Positions 34,446 through 43,514 of a stretch of DNA of 64,000 nucleotides are shown one piece after another. The translations under genes and the position numbers were made by a program. This DNA comes from Methylobacter tundripaludum (GTDB lineage: Bacteria > Pseudomonadota > Gammaproteobacteria > Methylococcales > Methylomonadaceae). The DNA lies in assembly GCF_002934365.1 (NCBI RefSeq), contig NZ_PTIY01000015.1, forward strand, positions 1 through 64,000, in the 5' to 3' direction. Under the pieces are notes generated by a model. That model was not told where the DNA came from. It saw only the letters and a program-made list of their open reading frames with translations, and searched no databases. Within the stretch, counting starts at the first letter, position 1, and each line of letters starts with the position of its first letter.

Positions 34446-34803
34446 GCGTAATTAGGATCGAGTGAGAAAATTAAACAGGCTATTTTCTATGACTACTCCC
34501 TGTTAAGTCAATCTATTGTGCCGATTGCTTCAGAGGGAGGTTGAATTACGACGGACAGGATTGCAAATGCGTTTGCTGTAGCCGCCGTTATTGCAATAGC
34601 GGCCGATGTAAATTGAGCGGAGCCTTGGCTTCAATGACGAAAAATAATGGCGTTTGGTTTTCGGATATTTTGAAGCCTTTTTCCTCGTGGTTGCGTCACA
34701 AACTAATCAGCCGAACGTCTACGTCATGAAGCACGCAAATAACGTATTCCTGTCATAGCCTATGCTGACATGCGCCTAGTTAATATATAGAGAGGGACAA
34801 AAC
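34446..34803. other. Gene-free stretch with possible decayed coding remnant
   Basis: No intact gene is seen. From about 34547 one plus-strand frame encodes RIANAFAVAAVIAIAADVN and then stops, which resembles a signal peptide; another frame continues with SMTKNNGVWFSDILKPF. This could be a frameshifted remnant or chance. AGAGAGGGAC just before 34804 provides a ribosome site for the next gene. Confidence 0.3.
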
Positions 34804-35253
34804 ATGCCGATCGACCCGAAATTGGCTCAATCAATAGACCAAGTATTGAAATATCTGCCGGATGTGATCTTTGATATTCAGAACAGGAAAGATTATGCCA
34901 AAAACCCAGCCTTTGCCGCCGACATCAGCCGCTTAAACGATTTCAAGCAGCAGCTGATGATCGTGAAAGACGGACCAATGCCGTCATCGAGTACATTGGC
35001 CGGAATACAGGGTGCAGTAACAAACACCATCCTGCCGATGATCGAAAGCCTAATTTCCGCCAATCTAGTCATGGCCAATATGGGGCAATTAAACACCAAC
35101 CGGACCATCGAACCTAAGGACGCGATAGATCAAAATGTGAAACTGACATCGCTGCAAAACGCCCTCCAAGGCATGCTGCCTTACTTGCCGAAAGCCGAAC
35201 GCAAGCGTATTCCTCCCAGGGTTGTCGGGGGCAAATTGTTATTCAAACATTGA
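34804..35253 (+). CDS. Hypothetical protein, predicted all-helical (partner of the next gene)
   Basis: A 149-residue soluble protein with no signal peptide, membrane helix or domain I recognise. It looks mostly alpha-helical, with regularly spaced leucines/isoleucines (SIDQVLKYLPDVIFDI; TNTILPMIESLISANLVMANM; LQNALQGMLPYLP) and a basic end (KAERKRIPPRVVGG). It has a good ribosome site (GAGAGGG) and ends 31 bases before the next gene on the same strand, so the two are probably co-transcribed. Its role, for example chaperone or antidote for the neighbour, is only a guess. Confidence 0.7.
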   Translation: MPIDPKLAQSIDQVLKYLPDVIFDIQNRKDYAKNPAFAADISRLNDFKQQLMIVKDGPMPSSSTLAGIQGAVTNTILPMIESLISANLVMANMGQLNTNRTIEPKDAIDQNVKLTSLQNALQGMLPYLPKAERKRIPPRVVGGKLLFKH

Positions 35254-35284
35254 TAAAAGCCCAAGTCATAGAATGGGAGGAAAA

Positions 35285-36274
35285 ATGAAATTAAAAAACG
35301 TGAAAGACTGGGACGCCATCGAAAACTTCCTTACGGCGCATGGGCAACATTATTATTACGGATATAAAGATTGTTACAACGATCTGAATCAGGACAAAAC
35401 CTATACTGACGACGAAGCCGGGGCGAGGGAGTTAAGCCGGGATTTGATGGCGGTTTTAAATAATAAACTCGATGTTAACAGGCAGGCGCAAGACTCCGTA
35501 CAGAAAAAATTAATAGAGATTTGCGAGTTGATTCGTGTCGGCAGGGCCGGAGGCGGCCCGCTTTTTGGGGCACCCACGGCAACTTGGTACGGCGATGTCG
35601 TTATGAACGGCTTATGTTTTGGCTTTACCGAAATATTTAAAGGACACACCGATTGGGAAATGGCGCTTTGGGAAGCCATTGTTGCTTGGCGGCCAATTGC
35701 AGGGGACACGGCGACATGCTTGGCGGCATTGAATGAATATTTGGATGGCGCCATCAATTGGAGTGACGGATTAAAGGCCAACCGGGCTCTGGAGGGAGCT
35801 CTGATGTTGAAAGAAGCCTGGGAATACATGAATTTGGAAAGCACGGATTATGGCTTTGCTCCAGCCTGGCTGGATTTGGTGGGCACTGCCGCGACCACCA
35901 CGCTTGTAGACAAGGGAGAAGTGACCAAAAACATTATCACTTTAGGGGATGCCAGGATTTTCATTGGTTCCGTTGGCAACTTGGTCGAGCTGGACGCGTT
36001 GAAAACCGGGGGCAGCGCTTATATTCTCGAAATAAGCACACCTAACCATTCGATGATGGCAAGGTTTAATAATGGCGTAATAGACGCATTGGAGTCCGAG
36101 GAAAACGGAATGGGCGTTGTTACAAATTGGAATGCGCTGGCGGATTTTTTATGGGCAGGTATCCAAATAGGTTATACGCAAGGGGACACCATACCTTTGA
36201 ATATTGACGTTAAGCGTTTGGCTCCCAACGGGACGGACACCAGTGACGGCAAGATAGATATGACCGGCATATAG
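35285..36274 (+). CDS. Hypothetical protein with possible papain-like Cys-His-Asp layout
   Basis: A 329-residue protein that I cannot assign firmly. ATG 35285 follows GGGAGG. The N-terminal third is polar (HYYYGYKDCYNDLNQDKTY). The segment GLCFGFTEIF (Cys111), then NHSMMARF (His255) and NGVIDALESEENG (Asp267) have the order and local sequence style of papain-fold peptidases such as YopT/C58 (G-x-C-x-x-L/F ... G/N-H-x-M/A ... D-P/A-x-x-G). There is no signal peptide. The helical gene before it may be its partner. The enzyme activity is inference. Confidence 0.6.
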   Translation: MKLKNVKDWDAIENFLTAHGQHYYYGYKDCYNDLNQDKTYTDDEAGARELSRDLMAVLNNKLDVNRQAQDSVQKKLIEICELIRVGRAGGGPLFGAPTATWYGDVVMNGLCFGFTEIFKGHTDWEMALWEAIVAWRPIAGDTATCLAALNEYLDGAINWSDGLKANRALEGALMLKEAWEYMNLESTDYGFAPAWLDLVGTAATTTLVDKGEVTKNIITLGDARIFIGSVGNLVELDALKTGGSAYILEISTPNHSMMARFNNGVIDALESEENGMGVVTNWNALADFLWAGIQIGYTQGDTIPLNIDVKRLAPNGTDTSDGKIDMTGI

Positions 36275-36626
36275 ACGCCGTGCTGTAGGCCAGGCGGGCC
36301 ATCCCTGTTTTTCGCACCATTTTTCAGGCAATCGGTTCCGCATACATCACAGGCTTGGGCCGACATGCATGTCGCGTCCCGCTCCAAAAAAACAGCTCCC
36401 AATTCCCCATAACTCGGGAGGATGCGGGATTAGTGGGTTAAAAAATTTTTGAGCGCTGGCTTATACCTTAGTAAATCCAAAACATTTCGTGTATCCTTTT
36501 TCGGTAAACCCGTTGATCCTGCCGCTTCGCCTCTTCCGAATGAAGTCGAACGGCGAATTAAAGAAATATGCCCGGCTCAGGTTATGAATTTAGCCGCGCT
36601 ATTTCGCATAGACTAAAAATTTCATC
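36275..36626. other. Gap with an unassigned open frame
   Basis: No confident gene. A plus-strand frame without a good start runs open from about 36400 to a TAA at 36614-36616 and ends KEICPAQVMNLAALFRID, which looks coding-like. It may be the remnant of a gene or the start region of an unknown small protein. The GTG of the Hsp70-like gene follows 10 bases later without a clear ribosome site. Confidence 0.25.
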
Positions 36627-39407
36627 GTGAAAAACTCCACTGCAAACTATCTGGTCGGCATCGACCTAGGCACAACGCATACCGTCGTCGCTTACGTCAA
36701 AGCCGATAATACTCATCAGGAAATACAAATCTTCCAAATCGAGCAGCTGATTGCTCCCGGCCAAGTCGCCGCAAGGCCGTTGTTGCCGTCGGTGCGTTAC
36801 CATCCCGCAACCGGCGAATTGTCCGAGGCCGATCTTTCATTTCCCAGCGCGGTTGAGACCGCTGTCATCGGCGAGGCCGCCCGCCTGCTCGGCGCCAAAA
36901 GCAAAGGCCGGTTTGTCACCAGCGCCAAAAGCTGGCTGTCGCATCCGTCGGTCGATCATACTGCCGACATTCTGCCCTGGGGCGGCGGCGATGACGTCGG
37001 CAAGGTTTCCCCTATCGCCGCCAGCGCCAGCTATCTGTCGCACATTCGGACGGTTTGGGGTCATCAATTTCCCGATGCGCCGCTGGAACAGCAGGATATT
37101 GTGATTACCGTCCCGGCTTCGTTCGATGAGGCGGCGAGATCCCTGACGCTCGAAGCGGCGCGGCTTGCCGGATTGCCTAACGTTCGTCTGCTGGAAGAGC
37201 CGCAGGCGGTTTGTTACGACTGGCTAAGACGGCATGCCGGGACGGTTAAGCAGGCGCTGGCGAATGTGCATCTGCTGCTGGTTTGCGATGTCGGCGGCGG
37301 CACTACGGATTTGACGCTGATCAAAGTGGAGCAGGGCGAGCAGGAGCCTAAATTAACCCGCATCGGGGTCGGCGATCATTTAATGCTCGGCGGCGACAAT
37401 ATCGACTTGGCCTTGGCGCATCTTGCCGAAAGCCGCTTGGGTAATGGAGAAAAACGCCTGTCGGCGGCCGATTTGTCGCAGCTGATAGAACAATGCCGGA
37501 TTGTCAAAGAGCGCCTGTTGGCCGACGATGCGCCGGAGCAAATCAACGTCACCTTATTGGGAGGCGGCTCCAAACTGATCGGCGGTTCCCGTTCCGTTGC
37601 GCTGAGCAAAGAAGAGGTCAGAACCATTGCGCTGGACGGCTTCTTCCCGTTGTCAGGCCTCGACGATTTGCCGGACAGAAAACGCAGCGGCGTGGTCGAG
37701 TTCGGCTTGCCGTATGCGGCGGAACCCGCGATCAGCAAACATATCGCCGCGTTTTTAAAGTTGCACAACACCGCCTCCCTCGAAGCCCTTTTGGGGCAAG
37801 GCAGCGTCCCCGACGCCTTGCTGCTGAACGGCGGCGTGTTCCGCAGCCAGTCGATTACCCAGCGCATGACCGATTTAATCCAGTCATGGCGCTCCGCTCC
37901 CCCGGTATTATTGGAAAACAAACATCCCGAACTGTCCGTCGCGTTCGGCGCGGTCAGCTATGCGATTGCAAGGCGGGACAAGAAACTCAAGATCGGCGGC
38001 GGCTCGGCGCGCAGTTATTTCCTGCTGGTCGATACCGAGGATTCCAGCAAGCAGCAAGGCCCTTCGACTGTGCTCAGGACAGGCATTTGCATTTTGCCCA
38101 AAGGCAGCGAGGAAGGCGATGAAATCATCTTGAAAGACCGGCGTTTTGCACTGCGTTTAGGTGTGCCGGTCCGTTTTCACTTGGTTTCCTTGTCCGGCGA
38201 CGGCGAATTCAAACCGGGCGACGTGGCTGAAATTACCGACTTGTTTCATTCCCTGCCGCCGCTGGCCGTGGCGTTTGAAGGTGATGCCGGCAAGCCGAAT
38301 GCCGAGGTCATCGTCGAGCTGGCGGTCACCCAAACCGAGGTCGGCACGCTTAAGATCCAATGTATTGCAGTTGAGGACAGCCGTCAGCGTTGGGATGTTG
38401 AGTTTCAAATCAGGAAGAAGGCGGCCGGTTTGCAGACGGATGCCGCATTGCCCGCCAATGTTGACCGGATAGCCGAACAGATACAGGCTGTTTTCGGCGC
38501 CAAATCCAGGCAGGTTGACCCCAAGGCGGTCAAAAACCTGCGCGCCGACCTGGAAAAACTCACCGGTACGGCGCGTACCGAATGGACGACGCCGTTGCTA
38601 AGAGCCATGTTCGGTACTTTGCTGGAAGGCGCCAAATACCAGCGCCGCTCCGAAAATCACGAACGCGTCTGGCTGAGCTTGGCCGGTTTTTGCTTGAGGC
38701 CCGGATTCGGCTATCCGCTGGACGACTGGCGCGTCGAGCGGTTATGGAAAAACTATCCGCAAGGCATTCAGTTTGTTAACGAAACCCAAAACTGGAGCGA
38801 ATGGTGGACATTGTGGCGGCGGGTTGCGGGCGGCCTGGATGCTGCTGCGCAAGAGAAGATTTTTTCCGACATCGCAAAATTCCTGAATCCTGCGGCGGCA
38901 AGACAGCCCGGCGTTGCCAAGCAGATCAAAATCCGCAGTTACGACGACATGGTGAGGTTGGCCGCCGTTCTGGAACGCCTGCCGGTCGCCGATAAAATAC
39001 AATTGGGCGAATGGCTGTTGAAACGCCTGCAAAAAGCCGGCGAACCTAGCCAGACCTGGTGGGCGGTAGGACGCATCGGGGCAAGGGTGCCGTTCCACGG
39101 CAGCAGCCACAATGTCATCCCTGCCGAGACCGTCAGTCCGTGGTTGGAACACATGTTGACGGTAGACTGGAAGAAAATTCCGCAGGCCGGTTTTGCCGCT
39201 GCGCTGATTGCCCGGATGAGCGGCGACAGGGCGCGGGATATTGGTAAAGCTATGCGTCTACAGATCGTCGAAAAACTGAAACTGGGTAAAGCGCCCGCAT
39301 CCTGGATCGATATGGTCGAACAGCTGAAAGAGTTGGACGAAAAAGAAGAAAAACAGATTTTCGGCGAGGCGTTGCCGCCGGGATTGAAACTTGTCAATGA
39401 AGCCTAG
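36627..39407 (+). CDS. Large Hsp70-family protein (DnaK-like ATPase with long C-terminal region)
   Basis: A 926-residue member of the Hsp70 superfamily. The actin-like ATPase has phosphate 1 (VGIDLGTTHTVVAYV), LLEEPQAVCYDW, phosphate 2 (LVCDVGGGTTDLTLIKV) and the adenosine motif (LLLNGGVFRSQSI). After about residue 450 the protein leaves the DnaK plan; the last 400 residues form a helical domain of the kind seen in long Hsp70s carrying DUF3731. Between KQQG and ICILPKG an extra PSTVLRTG is encoded by a dispersed DNA repeat (38059-38084). GTG start without a strong ribosome site. Client and partner are unknown. Confidence 0.88.
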   Translation: MKNSTANYLVGIDLGTTHTVVAYVKADNTHQEIQIFQIEQLIAPGQVAARPLLPSVRYHPATGELSEADLSFPSAVETAVIGEAARLLGAKSKGRFVTSAKSWLSHPSVDHTADILPWGGGDDVGKVSPIAASASYLSHIRTVWGHQFPDAPLEQQDIVITVPASFDEAARSLTLEAARLAGLPNVRLLEEPQAVCYDWLRRHAGTVKQALANVHLLLVCDVGGGTTDLTLIKVEQGEQEPKLTRIGVGDHLMLGGDNIDLALAHLAESRLGNGEKRLSAADLSQLIEQCRIVKERLLADDAPEQINVTLLGGGSKLIGGSRSVALSKEEVRTIALDGFFPLSGLDDLPDRKRSGVVEFGLPYAAEPAISKHIAAFLKLHNTASLEALLGQGSVPDALLLNGGVFRSQSITQRMTDLIQSWRSAPPVLLENKHPELSVAFGAVSYAIARRDKKLKIGGGSARSYFLLVDTEDSSKQQGPSTVLRTGICILPKGSEEGDEIILKDRRFALRLGVPVRFHLVSLSGDGEFKPGDVAEITDLFHSLPPLAVAFEGDAGKPNAEVIVELAVTQTEVGTLKIQCIAVEDSRQRWDVEFQIRKKAAGLQTDAALPANVDRIAEQIQAVFGAKSRQVDPKAVKNLRADLEKLTGTARTEWTTPLLRAMFGTLLEGAKYQRRSENHERVWLSLAGFCLRPGFGYPLDDWRVERLWKNYPQGIQFVNETQNWSEWWTLWRRVAGGLDAAAQEKIFSDIAKFLNPAAARQPGVAKQIKIRSYDDMVRLAAVLERLPVADKIQLGEWLLKRLQKAGEPSQTWWAVGRIGARVPFHGSSHNVIPAETVSPWLEHMLTVDWKKIPQAGFAAALIARMSGDRARDIGKAMRLQIVEKLKLGKAPASWIDMVEQLKELDEKEEKQIFGEALPPGLKLVNEA
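38059..38084 (+). repeat. Dispersed repeat inside the Hsp70-like gene (in frame)
   Basis: CCCTTCGACTGTGCTCAGGA matches, in reverse, the CCTGAGC(C/T)TGTCGAAGG repeat core found at 17101, 49834 and 50961. It keeps the reading frame and encodes PSTVLRTG near residues 478-486. Confidence 0.6.
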
Positions 39408-39425
39408 CGCTTAAAGAAGGGAACA

Positions 39426-39779
39426 ATGAAGCTAGTTGGTATCGTGATCGTTGCAGGGCTGATCCTGCTGTATTTTATAGATGCGGCGTTTAAAATTAAC
39501 CCGTTTAATACGGAAATGTTGATACACAGTGGGTTGAGGTTTCTGACCGGTTTTATAATTCTTGGCATAGGGGTTTTTTATACCGGTAAAATCAGGCTCA
39601 AATATGCGCTTTTTCTTGTATTGGCCCTGGCGTTGGCTGATGACATCTGGGATTACACCAGGGATGTGAATAGTTTTAGCTTCGAAGTCATGCTGCACAG
39701 CATCTATATGTTGTTATGGGGTTCTTTGGCTGGGTATGTGCTGATGAAGCAGTGGCTGAATGGGCGTGATGCAAGGTGA
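39426..39779 (+). CDS. Small four-helix membrane protein, unknown function
   Basis: A 117-residue hydrophobic protein with four predicted transmembrane helices at about 3-22, 33-52, 57-75 and 86-108. A charged loop (DDIWDYTRDVNSFSFE) between helices 3 and 4 and the helix-4 start (MLHSIYMLLWGSLAGYVLM) are the most distinctive parts. AAGAAGGGA precedes the ATG. It lies 18 bases after the Hsp70-like gene and is probably co-transcribed. I do not recognise a family. Confidence 0.7.
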   Translation: MKLVGIVIVAGLILLYFIDAAFKINPFNTEMLIHSGLRFLTGFIILGIGVFYTGKIRLKYALFLVLALALADDIWDYTRDVNSFSFEVMLHSIYMLLWGSLAGYVLMKQWLNGRDAR

Positions 39780-39796
39780 GCAATGGACTGGCGGGT

Positions 39797-39833
39797 AAAA
39801 AAAGCCTTCACCGCGCTGGCAAGCGATGAAGGC
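39797..39833 (-). terminator. Rho-independent terminator
   Basis: On the minus strand GCCTTCA / TGAAGGC forms a stem over a 16-base loop and is followed by seven U residues (39797-39803). It serves the gene ending at 39874 and may also stop transcription from the plus side. Confidence 0.75.
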
Positions 39834-39873
39834 CAACCCCTAAGAGAGAAGTATCAACTACGTGTATGAATAC

Positions 39874-40182
39874 TCAGCTTTCGTCATTTTTGGAGTTAGC
39901 TCTATATCCGTAAATTGAATAAGCGGCAATGATCATTAAATACACACTGAGTGCAGGCAGTTCACTGGGTTTCTCGGCTGTAGCCTGAGGAGTCGTATGG
40001 CTGTTAACGACATGGGCAGCTAATTGAGCGCCCGGTGAATTTTCCTGATTCAGCGCTATTTTTACGGTTGAAGACGTTGGGTCGGGTATGGATATGTTCG
40101 GTTTTTCCTGAACTTCAACAGCATAAACATTAAATGACAAAGTTAATGCGGCCAAGTAAGCCGATATGCTTTTTATATTCAT
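39874..40182 (-). CDS. Hypothetical exported protein with C-terminal membrane helix
   Basis: A 102-residue protein with an N-terminal signal peptide (MNIKSISAYLAALTLSFNVYA), a polar middle part (about 22-75, Pro/Ser/Thr-rich) and one C-terminal helix (ALSVYLMIIAAYSIYGY) followed by RANSKNDES. The layout is like PEP-CTERM-type proteins (signal, linker, helix, Arg), but no PEP motif is present. No family recognised. It has its own terminator. Confidence 0.6.
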   Translation of the reverse strand: MNIKSISAYLAALTLSFNVYAVEVQEKPNISIPDPTSSTVKIALNQENSPGAQLAAHVVNSHTTPQATAEKPSELPALSVYLMIIAAYSIYGYRANSKNDES

Positions 40183-40391
40183 TGTTGCACACTCACGAAA
40201 AAGGAAAGTCGATCAAATAAAGTAGCGATACGAAACTATTATCGATTTATTTCACTATGATGACAACGTTTTTTTATGAATGATTAGGTAGGCGGTAGGG
40301 CGACGCAGGAAGCGGTTGCCTTGGACGTGGCGCAAACCACCGCGGAGCTGATGGGTGAGGACTGTTTTTGACGGTCGCCTGTTTGCCGGTG

Positions 40392-41231
40392 CTACAAATT
40401 CTCCGCATTTAACAGTATCACTTCAATCTCCTCGGTAATTTCTTCCTGGCGATAAATCTGGGATTTTCTTTGCAGCTTTACGGTTTCATCGTCGAGGTGA
40501 TTTACCGCGCTCTCCAGATGCTGGAGGCGGCGGTGGTTTTCGGCCATCAGCGAGATATAAAAAATTTCGTGCAATACGGCAAATAAATAATGATGCAGCA
40601 AGTCCGCAAAAAATTCGCCGGGTTCCAGATTGAGTATCGGCGGGTTGCCGTAATGCTGGGTTTGCCCGTTTTGCCGAGGGAACGGAGGCAGCGCCTGCCG
40701 TTGGGCGATTTGATTGGGCGCGGTATCGTGATAAACGACGGTCAGCTGTAAGGCGGAGACGGCTTTAGTTGCAGTCCCGCCGTCGTGCAATGAGCTGATC
40801 GCGTCAATCAGGCGGTTAATGACCGCGGGTATTTCTTCGGCGACATTGGCGCCTTCGAGTGTCGCGATAACTTCGGCGGCAATGCCCTCCTGCCGGTTGC
40901 AAAGCCGGCTGCCGACGGCGATAACGCCGGTATAAGCCCCCGTTGCGATCGCATTAATCAGGCTTTCGTTAAAATCGCCGCAGAAACCGCGTTCCGCGCC
41001 CAGCAAAATACAGACATGCGCGGCGTTGTCGTCAACCGCTGCCGGACCCGGATAAAAATCCAGAAAATCCAGCGCCGCCCGCTCAATATTAGCCACGGCC
41101 TGGCCTTGCATGGTTTTCAAACGCTGTAGCTTATGAATCTCCATGAAAGCCAGGTTTTTCATGGAATTTAAAATGCTGCGTATCTCCGTGAGTTGGGTGA
41201 TGTGCAGTTGCAGTTCGCGGCTTAGGCTCAT
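40392..41231 (-). CDS. atpG: N-type ATP synthase gamma subunit
   Basis: Central stalk subunit of 279 residues. The N-terminal helix ([28 protein letters not shown]) and C-terminal helix ([47 protein letters not shown]) form the coiled coil, with the conserved ITEEI-type end; the Rossmann part contains [16 protein letters not shown]. Overlaps atpA by 4 bases. Last gene of the operon, as in N-ATPase operons. It is more divergent than housekeeping gamma subunits. Confidence 0.9.
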   Translation of the reverse strand: MSLSRELQLHITQLTEIRSILNSMKNLAFMEIHKLQRLKTMQGQAVANIERAALDFLDFYPGPAAVDDNAAHVCILLGAERGFCGDFNESLINAIATGAYTGVIAVGSRLCNRQEGIAAEVIATLEGANVAEEIPAVINRLIDAISSLHDGGTATKAVSALQLTVVYHDTAPNQIAQRQALPPFPRQNGQTQHYGNPPILNLEPGEFFADLLHHYLFAVLHEIFYISLMAENHRRLQHLESAVNHLDDETVKLQRKSQIYRQEEITEEIEVILLNAENL

Positions 41232-42763
41232 GACGGTTTAAGCCATTCGCCGAGCGTTTGCAGCCATTGCTCATGGGGGCTGTCCAACGTCAGGGCTGCG
41301 GTTTTGACGCCCTGTTCGATCCGAACCAACAGTTGTGCAATATCTTTAGGGTCGGCTTGGTTAAACAGTCCGCCATTAAACGCGGTCAGCCAGGCCAGTT
41401 GAAACAGGTTGCTGTGCGGAGCCAGTCGATCCTGTTTGAGTATTTCCCGTAGCAGCCGGCCCCGCGTGATCCGGGCTTCCATTGAGGCTTCCAGGCGCTG
41501 ACCGAAACGGGTAAAGGCTTCCAGTTCCAGAAATTGCAGGTAATCCAGTTTCATTTGTCCGGCCTGGTCTCGGATGCACCGGTCCTGCGCCTTGCCGCCT
41601 ATCCGCGATACCGACCGGGTGATGTCGATGGCCGGGCGGAATCCCGACACGAACAGGTCGTTATCCAGATAGATCTGACCGTCGGTAATGGAGATCAGGT
41701 TGGTCGGGATGTACGCGGCAATTTCACCCTGCTTGGTTTCGATGATCGGCAAGGCAGTCATGCTGCCGCCGCCGTTTTCGGCATTCAGGCAGGTCGAGCG
41801 TTCCAGTAGGCGGGAATGGACAAAAAAGATGTCGCCCGGATAGGCCTCGCGGCCGGGCGGGCGGCGCAATAGCAAAGACAGTTCCCGGTAAGTCCTGGCG
41901 TGGGTGGACAAGTCATCGTAAATAATCAGCGTGTCCCGCCCTTGCGCCATCCAGTATTCGGCCAGCGCGCAACCGGCAAACGGGGCGATATATTGCAGGC
42001 CGGGCAGGGCGCTGGCTTCGGCGACCACGCATACCGTGTAGTCCAGTGCGCCGTGATTTTTCAGGGTTTCCAGGGTGCTGACCACGGCAGAGCGTTTCTG
42101 GCCGATCAGCACGTAGACGCACACTACATTCTTGTCTTTTTGGTTAACGACGGCATCGATGGCGATTGACGTTCTGCCCAGGCCTTCATCGCCGACGATC
42201 AATTGCCGCTGTCCTTTGCCTATCGGAATCAGCGTGTCGATAATTTTTATGCCGGTGTACAGCGGTTTATGGACAAAATCGCGGGCGATAATCGCGGGTG
42301 AACCTTGTTCCAGGTTTTCGCGCCCTGACGGAGACGGCGGTGCTTGCCCGTCCAGCGGCGTTCCCAGCGGGTCGATTACCCTGCCTAAAAACGCGTTGCC
42401 GACCGGTATGCTGAGCGAGTGTTTGGAAAGACGAACCGTGGTGCCCGCCGTCAGGGCTTCGGTTTCATACAGCAAAATCGCGCCGATCCGGTCGCGGTTA
42501 AGGTCGAAGACCATGCCCCGGCTGCCGTCGGCAAAAACCAGGATGTCTTCGATAGCCGCCGACGGCAGGCCTTTGATCCAGCTGATGCCGTCGCCGATGG
42601 AGACCACCGTGCCTTGTTCGATGATACGCAGTCCCGGCCGGTAATTGGCCAGCCAGTCGGCCTGTTTGTCAAGCAGGCTGTCCGTTGCCGCCGGAGCGGC
42701 GATGACGGCGTCTCCGCTCTGGAACGTGCTGACGATAGGGTTTTCCGGGTTATTCGGGAGCAT
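41228..42763 (-). CDS. atpA: N-type ATP synthase alpha subunit (Walker A Lys replaced by Arg)
   Basis: Non-catalytic nucleotide-binding subunit, 511 residues. The P-loop reads GDEGLGRT (191-198) with Arg197 where alpha subunits normally have Lys; the rest of the fold is intact ([44 protein letters not shown]). Start ATG 42763 rather than TTG 42778, to shorten overlap with the b subunit gene. Order D-C-Q-B-E-F-A-G is the N-ATPase operon order without R. Confidence 0.93.
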   Translation of the reverse strand: MLPNNPENPIVSTFQSGDAVIAAPAATDSLLDKQADWLANYRPGLRIIEQGTVVSIGDGISWIKGLPSAAIEDILVFADGSRGMVFDLNRDRIGAILLYETEALTAGTTVRLSKHSLSIPVGNAFLGRVIDPLGTPLDGQAPPSPSGRENLEQGSPAIIARDFVHKPLYTGIKIIDTLIPIGKGQRQLIVGDEGLGRTSIAIDAVVNQKDKNVVCVYVLIGQKRSAVVSTLETLKNHGALDYTVCVVAEASALPGLQYIAPFAGCALAEYWMAQGRDTLIIYDDLSTHARTYRELSLLLRRPPGREAYPGDIFFVHSRLLERSTCLNAENGGGSMTALPIIETKQGEIAAYIPTNLISITDGQIYLDNDLFVSGFRPAIDITRSVSRIGGKAQDRCIRDQAGQMKLDYLQFLELEAFTRFGQRLEASMEARITRGRLLREILKQDRLAPHSNLFQLAWLTAFNGGLFNQADPKDIAQLLVRIEQGVKTAALTLDSPHEQWLQTLGEWLKPS

Positions 42764-43499
42764 TGGCAATCTCGGCAAAACCGGTCAGTTCGTGTTGCAG
42801 GTTGGCGTTTAAAACCCAGGCGCCGATGTCCATGCGCAGACCGGCGAGCAACACGGCATCCTGATGATATTGAAAGTTGATTTGATTGTTGATTAATAGG
42901 GTCAGTCTTTGTTCCAGTTGCCGGCGCATTTCAACAGGTAATGCGTAGGCGGTGGTTATTTTGATGGGTACCGATTTTTTAGCGCCGAGCATCGTCAAAC
43001 ACAACTTGCAGGCTTCCGGCAAGGTAGTCAGGTTGTCCAGCAGCAGGGTAAACAAGCGGGCTTCCAGTTCAGGCCCTGCGGCCTGTTGCAGCAGCATTCC
43101 GGCAAACTTGGCGCCGTTCTGCAAGGCCTGTTTTTCGGCTTGTTGTTGCAACTCCCGGCACTGTTTCGACAGCGCCACTTTGGCTTTTTGCCGTTCTTGG
43201 TCAAGATCGGCATTCAGCCTGTCCAGTTGCGCCCTTCTTTCAGCCTCCAGCTGTTGTTGCAGGGCCGCCATAGCCGCCTGTTTTTCCTGTTCCCAGAGCT
43301 TTTGCCGGTTTTCATAAAGGCTGCGCTGCTGTTCCGCCTGTTGTTGCAGATTTTTTGCGTCGTTAAGCGATTGGTCGATGAACTGCTTGCGCTTGGCAAT
43401 CACGTCCAGCAATGGCTTGTAAAAAAGCCGCTGCAATATCCAGATCAGGATCAGGAAATTGATGATTTCAAGGATAAAGGTGGAGAGGTTGAATTCCAT
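42750..43499 (-). CDS. atpF: N-type ATP synthase b subunit with delta-like C-terminus
   Basis: Peripheral stalk protein of 249 residues. One N-terminal helix in the membrane ([29 protein letters not shown]) and a long Gln/Glu/Ala coiled coil (about 40-140). The C-terminal 90 residues end in [25 protein letters not shown], which resembles the end of the F1 delta/OSCP subunit (LIGG...iGdkviDgSv..L). The operon has no separate delta gene, so this protein probably supplies that function. Confidence 0.88.
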   Translation of the reverse strand: MEFNLSTFILEIINFLILIWILQRLFYKPLLDVIAKRKQFIDQSLNDAKNLQQQAEQQRSLYENRQKLWEQEKQAAMAALQQQLEAERRAQLDRLNADLDQERQKAKVALSKQCRELQQQAEKQALQNGAKFAGMLLQQAAGPELEARLFTLLLDNLTTLPEACKLCLTMLGAKKSVPIKITTAYALPVEMRRQLEQRLTLLINNQINFQYHQDAVLLAGLRMDIGAWVLNANLQHELTGFAEIANAPE

Positions 43500-43514
43500 G
43501 TTTGAGCCTTCGAA

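Noticed and set aside
34541-34729. 62-codon Cys-rich frame before the unknown gene pair
   Set aside because: TTG start without ribosome site; Cys-rich part is from one frame of a sequence that reads as a signal peptide in another. Treated as remnant.
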